Shown: piece after piece, positions 57,797-64,000 of the stretch
Position numbering within the stretch: position 1 is the first letter of the stretch
Layout: each line of letters opens with the position of its first letter
Source of the DNA: a virus
IMG/VR virus record: IMGVR_UViG_3300032334_000556
Span: 38,517-102,516 of that record
Direction: 5' to 3' (one strand)
DNA length: 64,000 bases
Position numbers and translations under genes: made by a program
Notes under the pieces: model-generated
The model's database searches: none
What the model was told of the DNA's origin: nothing
What the model saw: the letters and a program-made list of their open reading frames with translations, nothing else

Positions 57797-58117
57797 ATGG
57801 ATGCAGAAAGAATAGCCAAATTGGAAGCACAAGTAGAAGGCATAAAAGAGGACGTTGCAGATGTGAAACAAGATATCAAAGAACTGCATTCTCGAATCAC
57901 GACCACTACTCGTGAGATTACGGACCACATTGACAAGAAAATCGACGATCTTGCCAAAGCAGATTCTGAACAACATAATGTTATGACAAAAACACTTGGT
58001 GATATTAAAAGTCGTGTTGAGATTTTAGAAAAGTGGAGATTTATGATTGTTGGTGGTGCAATTGTTTGTGGATATCTCATGGGGCATCTGGACTTCTTCT
58101 CGAAGTTTCTAAAGTAA
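57797..58117 (+). CDS. XhlA/holin-like tail-anchored protein
   Basis: The 106-residue protein is a coiled coil (residues 1-75, KLEAQVEGIKEDVADVKQD) with one C-terminal transmembrane helix (WRFMIVGGAIVCGYLMGHL). This layout is that of XhlA-type lysis proteins, which act with holins. It sits directly after the spanins. No endolysin is visible in the window. An alternative is a structural coiled-coil membrane protein. Confidence 0.6.
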   Translation: MDAERIAKLEAQVEGIKEDVADVKQDIKELHSRITTTTREITDHIDKKIDDLAKADSEQHNVMTKTLGDIKSRVEILEKWRFMIVGGAIVCGYLMGHLDFFSKFLK

Positions 58118-58122
58118 TTCCG

Positions 58123-58151
58123 AAAGCAAGTTAAAAATAACTTGCTTTTTT
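58123..58151 (+). terminator. Intrinsic terminator after the lysis genes
   Basis: AAAGCAAGTTA pairs perfectly with TAACTTGCTTT around an AAAA loop, followed by a T run. The second arm also carries the -35 of the next promoter. Confidence 0.9.
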
Positions 58152-58170
58152 ATATGATTCGGAGTATAAT
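58142..58170 (+). promoter_or_regulatory. Promoter overlapping the terminator, for gp61
   Basis: TTGCTT lies in the terminator stem; after 17 bases comes TATAAT. Transcription would start at or next to the gp61 ATG. Confidence 0.65.
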
Positions 58171-58176
58171 TATGTT

Positions 58177-59193
58177 ATGTTACATATTGATCACAAATAC
58201 ATCTCCCAGTTAAGTACACGTCTGCGTAATTTCAAACAGCAGAGTGACTACACCTTCAATTTTTCTTGCCCATTCTGTGGGGATTCGAAGAAAAACAAGC
58301 TGAAGGCACGTGGCTACATATTCCAAAAGAAAACCGATTTATTCTACAAATGTCATAATTGTGGTGTAAGCACGAACGTCGGTAATTTAATCAAGCATGT
58401 TGACTCATATCTCTATGAACAATATGTAGTAGAGCGTTATCAGTCTGGTGCAAATAAGCACAATTCTCATAAAAATATAGCATATCCAGACACAAAACCA
58501 GTGTTTACTGAGTTAAAAGATGAGATTTTAGAAGGGTTGCGTAGAATTGATACCTTACCCCCTGAACATCCAGCCAGAGTATATGTAGAATCTCGTTTAA
58601 TCCCAAACGAATATTTTGATCTACTTTATTATTGTCCGAAGTGGAAGAAGTATGTAAACAGCGTTAAATATACATACACTTCTGAAGAAGAAAATGAACA
58701 TCCAAGATTGGTAATTCCTTTCTTCAACGATCATGGTAAAGTTTATGCATTCCAAGGTCGGGCATTCGGTAACGAAGAACCAAGATATATGACAGTTAAA
58801 CTTGATGATAATATGGAGAGAATTTATGGACTTGAGAGAGTTGACTTTGGTAAAAAAGTTTATGCAGTTGAGGGACCAATTGATAGTCTCTTCTTACCCA
58901 ATTCTATTGCAGTTGCTGGCTCCTCTTTTGATTCAAATTATATGCGTGGTCTTGTTTCTAAACTTGTAGTCGTATTTGATAACGAACCAAGAAACAAAGA
59001 TTTATGTAAGCAAATTGCAAAGTGTATAGATAAAGGATATACTGTGTCATTGATGCCAGAAACAGGTTATAAAGATATTAATGACTTGTTTAAAGCAGGA
59101 TGGTCGCAGGATAAAATCGTCAATCTAATTGACGAAAACACTGTTTCTGGTTTAGAGGCAACAGTTAAATTTAATCAGTGGAAAAAATGTTAA
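58177..59193 (+). CDS. 61: DNA primase gp61
   Basis: The 338-residue protein has an N-terminal zinc finger (C31, C34 in CPFCGDS and C59, C62 in CHNCG) and a Toprim-like core with VYAVEGPIDSLFLPNS and VVVFDNEPRNKD. With gp41 it primes lagging-strand synthesis. T4 gp61 has 342 residues. The ATG lies seven bases after the -10 box, so a leaderless message is possible; GGAG at 58161 could serve longer transcripts. Confidence 0.95.
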   Translation: MLHIDHKYISQLSTRLRNFKQQSDYTFNFSCPFCGDSKKNKLKARGYIFQKKTDLFYKCHNCGVSTNVGNLIKHVDSYLYEQYVVERYQSGANKHNSHKNIAYPDTKPVFTELKDEILEGLRRIDTLPPEHPARVYVESRLIPNEYFDLLYYCPKWKKYVNSVKYTYTSEEENEHPRLVIPFFNDHGKVYAFQGRAFGNEEPRYMTVKLDDNMERIYGLERVDFGKKVYAVEGPIDSLFLPNSIAVAGSSFDSNYMRGLVSKLVVVFDNEPRNKDLCKQIAKCIDKGYTVSLMPETGYKDINDLFKAGWSQDKIVNLIDENTVSGLEATVKFNQWKKC

Positions 59194-59203
59194 GGAGTAT
59201 CTT

Positions 59204-59794
59204 ATGAATGTTTATATCTTGTTGGACCGTAGCGGTTCTATGTCGTCTCTGTGGGCAGAGGCGATTGGTTCAGTGAATGGATATGTATCTAAACTCAAAC
59301 CATCAACGAAAGTAAATTTCGCAGCGTTTGATTCAGTTAGCTACGATATTGTTCGTGATTGTAAAGTTAAAGATTGGGTTGAGGTTAGTCCTACTGAGTT
59401 GACAGCACGTGGTAGCACACCACTCTTTGATGCTTGTGGTAAAATGATGGCACTTGCTGAATCTGAAAACGCAAAGAAAACTATTCTTGTTGTTATGACA
59501 GATGGATATGAGAATGCGTCAAAAGAATATAGTCAAGCTGCTATTCAAGCAAAAGTAAAAGAGTTTGAAGATAAGAAATGGGAAGTGATTTTCTTGGGTG
59601 CTAATTTCGATTCCGTTGAATCAGTATCTGGTTCTGTTGGTGTTGCTGCTAATAAGACAATGAATTATGGCGCAGGTCAATTTATGCGTGGTATGGAAAC
59701 ATTAGCAACAAGTTCAATGGCATATCAATCAACAGGTGCTTCAATTGTTTTCGATGACGCTACTAAAAATAGCATTACGTCATCTACGGTGTAA
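59204..59794 (+). CDS. VWA domain protein (TerY-like)
   Basis: The 196-residue protein is almost all one von Willebrand A domain: the MIDAS motif DRSGSMS (8-14), the Thr in RGSTPLFD and the Asp in VVMTDGYEN. TerY-type proteins of this size bind partners through the metal site. It lies between primase and thymidylate synthase genes. It is separate from the large VWA protein at 21671. Confidence 0.87.
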   Translation: MNVYILLDRSGSMSSLWAEAIGSVNGYVSKLKPSTKVNFAAFDSVSYDIVRDCKVKDWVEVSPTELTARGSTPLFDACGKMMALAESENAKKTILVVMTDGYENASKEYSQAAIQAKVKEFEDKKWEVIFLGANFDSVESVSGSVGVAANKTMNYGAGQFMRGMETLATSSMAYQSTGASIVFDDATKNSITSSTV

Positions 59795-59796
59795 AC

Positions 59797-59961
59797 ATGG
59801 CAGAACACTGGAATGGTGGTAATGGTGGTAAGGGTTCTAAGCCCAGACCACTAAGTGTCCCAACTGAAGACTTTGATAATCGTTGGGACATTATCTTCGG
59901 AAAGAAAAAAGATAAACAGCAAGAGACTGACAAACAAGAGGATGTAAAAGATGAAGATTGA
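59797..59961 (+). CDS. Small conserved phage protein
   Basis: The 54-residue protein has AEHWNGGNGGKGSKPRPLSV, then FDNRWDIIFGKKK and an acidic tail. I recognise this as a recurring small protein next to ThyX or primase genes in marine T4-like phages. It overlaps ThyX by 11 bases. Role unknown. Confidence 0.7.
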   Translation: MAEHWNGGNGGKGSKPRPLSVPTEDFDNRWDIIFGKKKDKQQETDKQEDVKDED

Positions 59962-60610
59962 GTTGATCTCGTATTCGCAACCAGCAGAATATTTTGCTGA
60001 AAACATGACAGAATTAGTTGCGTTCTGTGCTCGTGTTAGTAATCCTAGCAATCAAAACAACAAAGAAACAAGTGAGAAGTTGATCAGATATCTGATTAAG
60101 AATCAGCATTGGTCGCCATTAGAGATGGTAAATATTTGTCTTGAAATCACAACAACACGTGACATCGCAAGACAAATGCTACGCCATCGTTCATTCTCGT
60201 TTCAAGAATTTTCACAGCGTTATGCAGATCCGACTCAGGATTTAGATTTTGAGATTAGAGAAGCACGTCTTCAAGATACTAAGAATCGTCAAAACAGTAT
60301 TACCACTGAAGATTTACAACTTCAAGCATTTTGGGAACAGCAACAAAAGCGTGTTATTGAAACTGCTAAGGAAGCATATGCGTGGGCAATCTCACAGGGA
60401 ATAGCAAAAGAACAGGCACGTGCTGTGCTCCCAGAAGGAAATACAGTTTCTAAACTTTATATGAATGGAACTGTCAGAAGTTGGATTCACTATATACAAT
60501 TACGATCTGGCAATGGCACACAAAAAGAACATATGGAAATTGCTAAAGCATGCGCAAAAGTAATTGCTGAAATATTTCCATTATCGTCAGAATTTATACA
60601 ACAAGAATAA
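59951..60610 (+). CDS. thyX: Flavin-dependent thymidylate synthase ThyX
   Basis: The 219-residue protein has the ThyX motif RHRSFSFQEFSQRY (R78-Y91, RHRX7S), NQHWSPLEMVNICLEI, and EQARAVLPEGN with MNGTVRSWIHYIQLR. It makes dTMP from dUMP using FAD, NADPH and methylene-THF. It supports AT-rich phage replication together with NrdA/B. Confidence 0.97.
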   Translation: MKIELISYSQPAEYFAENMTELVAFCARVSNPSNQNNKETSEKLIRYLIKNQHWSPLEMVNICLEITTTRDIARQMLRHRSFSFQEFSQRYADPTQDLDFEIREARLQDTKNRQNSITTEDLQLQAFWEQQQKRVIETAKEAYAWAISQGIAKEQARAVLPEGNTVSKLYMNGTVRSWIHYIQLRSGNGTQKEHMEIAKACAKVIAEIFPLSSEFIQQE

Positions 60611-60623
60611 CAGGGAATTAACT

Positions 60624-62408
60624 ATGTCAGAGATCGTACTGAACTACGAGAGAGATGCACTTTTCGATTCACTAGGAATCAAAAGATTACAAGAAAGTTA
60701 CATGAAAGATGAAGAGAAGTCGCCACAAGAAAGATTTGCATTCGTTAGCACAAAATTTGGTAGTAATCCAGAACATGCGCAACGACTGTATGATTACTCA
60801 AGCAAACATTGGCTCAGCTATTCGACACCTATTCTCAGTTTCGGAAGAAGTAAGCGTGGCATGCCCATCTCTTGTTTTCTCAACTACATTGAAGACACAG
60901 CAGAGGGACTAGTTGATAATCTTAGCGAAACTAATTGGCTTAGCATGCTTGGCGGTGGTGTTGGTATTGGCTTTGGTATTCGTTCAGCAGACGACAAATC
61001 TACTGGTGTCATGCCTCACCTCAAAATCTATGATGCCAGTTCTTTGGCATATCGTCAGGGTCGTACTCGCAGGGGCAGTTATGCTGCTTACTTGTCTATT
61101 GATCATCCAGACATTATCCCTTTCTTAGAAATGCGTAAGCCGACAGGCGATCAAAATTTACGCTGTTTAAATTTACATCATGCTGTTAATATTCCTGATG
61201 AATTTATGCAGATTATTGAAAACTGTATGCTTGATCCAGAAGCAGATGACTCATGGGAATTAAAAGATCCACATAGTGGTGTCATTCGTGAAGTTGTTTC
61301 TGCTCGTGCGTTGTGGCAACAGATTTTAGAACTACGCATGATGACTGGTGAACCATATCTACATTTCATCACAACAAGTAACAATGCATTACCTCAATGG
61401 TTGAAGGATAAAGGTCTTAAAGTACATCAATCAAATCTTTGTTCAGAAATTATTTTACCAACCAATGAGCAACGTACTGCTGTTTGTTGCTTGTCTTCAC
61501 TAAATTTGGAGTACTATGATGAGTGGAAAAACGATCCTCTATTCCTTCTTGATACTGCAGAAATGCTTGATAATGTTCTTCAGTATTTTATTCTTAATGC
61601 GCCTTCCTCCATTGAGCGTGCAAAATTCTCAGCCATGCGTGAAAGAAGCATCGGTGTGGGTGCTCTTGGATGGCACGCCTATCTGCAAAAAAATAACATA
61701 CCATGGGAATCAGCACAGGCTGTAGGAAAAAATAAACAAATATTCAAACATATCAGAGAAGGTTTAGATCGTGCTAATAAAGAACTGGGATTGGAGAGAG
61801 GTGAAGCACTTGATGCAGTGGGTACTGGGAATCGCTTTAGTCATCTTATGGCTATTGCTCCCAATGCTTCTTCTTCCATTATCATGGGCAATACTTCTCC
61901 TTCTATTGAACCTTTGCGTGCCAATGCTTATCGTCAAGACACTCTATCGGGTTCTTCGTTAAACAAAAATAAATGGCTCGATAAAATTATTAAGGAGAAA
62001 TGTGATGCAGACAGCAAAATGGATTATAACGAAATCTGGTCAAGTATCATCGCAAATGATGGTTCCGTCCAACATCTGGACATACTGGATGACTGGACAA
62101 AAGATGTATTCAAAACAAGTATGGAGATTGACCAACGCTGGCTTGTCCAACACGCAGCTGATCGACAAGAGTATATTGACCAAGCCCAATCTCTCAACTT
62201 ATTCTTCAGACCTGATGCGAATGTTAAATACCTCCATGCCGTACACTTTCAAGCATGGAAATCAGGTTTAAAGACTTTATATTATTGTCGTAGTGAGAAA
62301 ATTGGTAAGGCTGATAAAGTAGCCAAAAAAATTGAACGCGAAGTCATACAAGAAATTGACTTACGTGCCTTAGCAGAAGGAAACGATTGTTTGGCATGTG
62401 AGGGATAA
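60624..62408 (+). CDS. nrdA: Ribonucleotide reductase alpha subunit NrdA
   Basis: The 594-residue protein lacks the N-terminal ATP-cone and is shorter than T4 NrdA (754). Catalytic features are present: PISCFLN (C84), NLCSEIILP, the second active Cys in CCLSSLNL, the Tyr pair in LKTLYYCRS and the C-terminal CLACEG with the redox Cys pair. It reduces ribonucleotides with NrdB (63424). The in-frame upstream start at 60564 lies in thyX; ATG 60624 is preferred. Confidence 0.96.
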   Translation: MSEIVLNYERDALFDSLGIKRLQESYMKDEEKSPQERFAFVSTKFGSNPEHAQRLYDYSSKHWLSYSTPILSFGRSKRGMPISCFLNYIEDTAEGLVDNLSETNWLSMLGGGVGIGFGIRSADDKSTGVMPHLKIYDASSLAYRQGRTRRGSYAAYLSIDHPDIIPFLEMRKPTGDQNLRCLNLHHAVNIPDEFMQIIENCMLDPEADDSWELKDPHSGVIREVVSARALWQQILELRMMTGEPYLHFITTSNNALPQWLKDKGLKVHQSNLCSEIILPTNEQRTAVCCLSSLNLEYYDEWKNDPLFLLDTAEMLDNVLQYFILNAPSSIERAKFSAMRERSIGVGALGWHAYLQKNNIPWESAQAVGKNKQIFKHIREGLDRANKELGLERGEALDAVGTGNRFSHLMAIAPNASSSIIMGNTSPSIEPLRANAYRQDTLSGSSLNKNKWLDKIIKEKCDADSKMDYNEIWSSIIANDGSVQHLDILDDWTKDVFKTSMEIDQRWLVQHAADRQEYIDQAQSLNLFFRPDANVKYLHAVHFQAWKSGLKTLYYCRSEKIGKADKVAKKIEREVIQEIDLRALAEGNDCLACEG

Positions 62409-63059
62409 ATGAAAACCATCGCACTTTTTTTACATGATCCAGAGTGTTCTGAAGATTGTGTAGAAGCAATGACGAAATCTCTTTCTTCAAATTATAATGT
62501 AAAAACATTTAATGAGAAGGATATAGAAGATGTTAATTTTTTTAATGGTGTTGATATTGTTGCTTTTCCTGGTGGGCTTGGGGATTCTGATTCTTTTTAT
62601 AAGTTTTTTACTAGGAGAACTGGAAATAGAATAGCCAAGTTTATTGAAGATGGTGGGTATTATCTTGGTATATGTATGGGTGCTTATTGGGCTGACCAAT
62701 GGTATCTTGACATAATTGAAGATGTTCGTGCTGTTCAATATATCAAAAGACCAAATGCTGGAGTCAAACGAAGTTTTGGTACAGTAGCTTCTGTTACTTG
62801 GAATGGTCAAGAAGAAAAAATGTATTTCTATGATGGTTGTGCTTTGATTGGTGATGAAACCAAATTCAAAACAATCGCTAGATATGCTAATGGTGATCCG
62901 ATGGCGATCATCAAAGGAAGAGTTGGAATCATTGGTTGTCATCCAGAAGCACCTTTATATTGGTATGAAAAACCATGGCAGTATATAAACAAATACTGGA
63001 ATGGTGGAAAACACCATGATCTATTATTGAATTTTGTTAATGAACTTACGGAGAAATAA
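62409..63059 (+). CDS. Class I glutamine amidotransferase-like protein
   Basis: The 216-residue protein has the amidotransferase/biotin-ligase-N fold pattern: VDIVAFPGGLGDSDSF, the nucleophile in GICMGAYWAD (C89) and GCHPEAP (H178, E180). The C-H-E triad is complete. It might make ammonia for a nucleotide or base modification, or be a peptidase-like relative. It lies between nrdA and nrdB and is more AT-rich than they are. Confidence 0.75.
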   Translation: MKTIALFLHDPECSEDCVEAMTKSLSSNYNVKTFNEKDIEDVNFFNGVDIVAFPGGLGDSDSFYKFFTRRTGNRIAKFIEDGGYYLGICMGAYWADQWYLDIIEDVRAVQYIKRPNAGVKRSFGTVASVTWNGQEEKMYFYDGCALIGDETKFKTIARYANGDPMAIIKGRVGIIGCHPEAPLYWYEKPWQYINKYWNGGKHHDLLLNFVNELTEK

Positions 63060-63060
63060 T

Positions 63061-63192
63061 ATGCTAGTTGCTAGTTGGGTGGTTGTTGGATTCTTTTCTG
63101 CAATCGGATGGTGGAGTGCTAATCATTATGTGATTGAGCCATACTTTCCTGAACCAATTAAGAAAATAGAAAAACAGGTTGAAGAAAAATGA
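63061..63192 (+). CDS. Small single-pass membrane protein
   Basis: The 43-residue protein has one N-terminal transmembrane helix (ASWVVVGFFSAIGWWSA) and a polar Glu/Lys-rich tail. GGAG precedes the ATG. It overlaps the next gene by 4 bases. No function recognised. Confidence 0.65.
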   Translation: MLVASWVVVGFFSAIGWWSANHYVIEPYFPEPIKKIEKQVEEK

Positions 63193-63431
63193 CAGAATGG
63201 ATTGTTGTTTTCTTTGCTCTGTTTTTCACTGATGTATTTTATACATACTATTTAAAAGCAGTAAACGAAGATAAAGCATTGGTATCCAGTGTATGGGGTG
63301 TAATTGTATTTTTAGTTGCAAGTGTAGCAGTAATAAACTATACAGTTGACCATTGGCTGTTGATACCAGCATGTCTTGGTGCATTTTTCGGAACATATGT
63401 AGGAATTAGGATTAGAAAAAAAGATGATTAA
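63189..63431 (+). CDS. Small multi-pass membrane protein
   Basis: The 80-residue protein has three hydrophobic segments (WIVVFFALFFTDVFYTYYL, WGVIVFLVASVAVINY and LLIPACLGAFFGTYVGI). It lies between nrdA and nrdB and overlaps nrdB by 8 bases. Role unknown; membrane location is clear. Confidence 0.7.
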   Translation: MTEWIVVFFALFFTDVFYTYYLKAVNEDKALVSSVWGVIVFLVASVAVINYTVDHWLLIPACLGAFFGTYVGIRIRKKDD

Positions 63432-64000
63432 AAAAACAAAATTAAAATTAACAGATGAGCGTAGTTCCTTTAAACCATTCCATTATCCGTGGGCATATAA
63501 TGCTTGGTTAAAACATGAACAAGCCCACTGGTTACACACAGAAGTACCAATGATGGAGGATGTCAAAGATTGGAAAAAGAAATTAACACAAGAAGAAAAA
63601 CACTTCCTTACAAACATTCTGCGATTCTTTGTCCAAGGGGATGTGGATGTGGCGGGAGGATACGTGAAGAATTACCTACCATACTTCCCGCAACCAGAAA
63701 TAAGAATGATGTTGATGGGATTCGCAGCAAGAGAAGCATTACACGTTGCAGGTTACTCACACCTAATTGAAACACTTGGTATGCCAGAAACAACATATAA
63801 TGAGTTTTTGGAATATGCTGAAATGAAAGACAAACACGATTACTTTGTTGATCTTTCAAATAAGAATGGTACAATGGAATCAGTAGCAACAAATATTGCT
63901 GCGTTCTCTGCTTTTACTGAAGGTATGCAGTTGTTCTCATCATTCATTATGTTGTTGAATTTTCCACGACATGGCAAAATGAAAGGTATGGGACAAATCA
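63424..64000 (+). CDS. nrdB: Ribonucleotide reductase beta subunit NrdB (3' end cut by window)
   Basis: The visible 192 residues have the class I beta pattern: LRFFVQGDVDVAGGYV with the first Asp ligand, AAREALHVAGYSHLIETLG with Glu, His and the radical-type Tyr (E-x2-H-x3-Y), and AFTEGMQLFSSF with a second-half Glu ligand. The frame is open to the window edge. It carries the metal-radical cofactor that activates NrdA. Confidence 0.95.
   Translation, partial: MIKKTKLKLTDERSSFKPFHYPWAYNAWLKHEQAHWLHTEVPMMEDVKDWKKKLTQEEKHFLTNILRFFVQGDVDVAGGYVKNYLPYFPQPEIRMMLMGFAAREALHVAGYSHLIETLGMPETTYNEFLEYAEMKDKHDYFVDLSNKNGTMESVATNIAAFSAFTEGMQLFSSFIMLLNFPRHGKMKGMGQI

Noticed and set aside
658-63892. Minus-strand open frames across the window
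   Set aside because: All overlap well-supported plus-strand genes, lack ribosome binding sites and give low-complexity or compositionally odd proteins.
1-64000. Integrase, attachment site or lysogeny repressor
   Set aside because: No recombinase motifs or repressor-operator module typical of temperate phages was seen; gene content is that of a virulent T4-type phage.

Overview
This window is part of a T4-type (tailed, contractile) bacteriophage genome. It is AT-rich, tightly packed, and every gene I can support lies on the plus strand. The core T4 set is recognisable from motifs and gene order: prohead protease (gp21, cut by the left edge), scaffold gp22, major capsid gp23, a gp19-like tail protein, UvsY, UvsW, late sigma factor gp55, gp47/gp46, gp45/gp44/gp62/RegA, DexA-like exonuclease, DNA polymerase gp43, UvsX, gp41 helicase, gp61 primase, ThyX, NrdA and NrdB (cut by the right edge). 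The order resembles marine and freshwater T4-like phages (cyanophage/pelagiphage type) more than T4 itself. A 23-residue reading frame at 31087-31158 has the features of PqqA, the precursor peptide of the cofactor PQQ. This makes a PQQ-using Gram-negative host, such as a methylotrophic proteobacterium, a reasonable inference; the lipoprotein spanin also implies an outer membrane.

Layout. 1-11.4 kb: capsid and recombination/late-transcription genes, with two small Sm-like barrels and an iron oxygenase. 11.4-20.4 kb: an accessory region of very small, mostly unknown genes, many preceded by a hairpin plus sigma70-type promoter (TTGACA-17-TATAAT) cassette; it includes HNH and endonuclease VII-like genes and an AAA+ ATPase. 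20.4-26.2 kb: a second AAA+ ATPase, a large HExxH plus VWA protein, a CobS/MoxR-like AAA+ ATPase and a free copy of its N-terminal domain. 26.2-30.3 kb: nucleotide and replication genes. 30.3-32.6 kb: an exported Lys/Ala-rich protein, pqqA, a candidate structured RNA, Hsp20 and micro-genes. 33-41 kb: replication/recombination enzymes ending in a TET/JBP-like dioxygenase, followed at 41.6 kb by a glycosyltransferase. 43-56 kb: zincin-like protein, then virion-type proteins including two nucleotidyltransferase-fold enzymes with T4-internal-protein-like N termini, a Dps ferritin and fibre/decoration-like proteins. 57-58 kb: spanins and a holin-like protein. 58-64 kb: primase, a second VWA protein and deoxynucleotide synthesis genes.

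How the parts fit. Early/middle genes appear to be driven by many near-consensus host promoters, several sitting in a repeated hairpin-promoter cassette. Late genes show the T4 late box TATAAATA, read by gp55 with the gp45 clamp, both encoded here. UvsX/Y/W, gp46/47 and endonuclease VII support recombination-dependent replication; gp43/44/62/45/41/61 form the replisome; NrdA/B and ThyX feed it. The most interesting accessory items are pqqA with its structured downstream RNA, the possible DNA-modification pair (TET/JBP oxygenase plus glycosyltransferase), the CobS/CobT-like ATPase-VWA cluster, and enzymes that may be packaged in the head and delivered with the DNA. All assignments are from reading the sequence; no database search was run.
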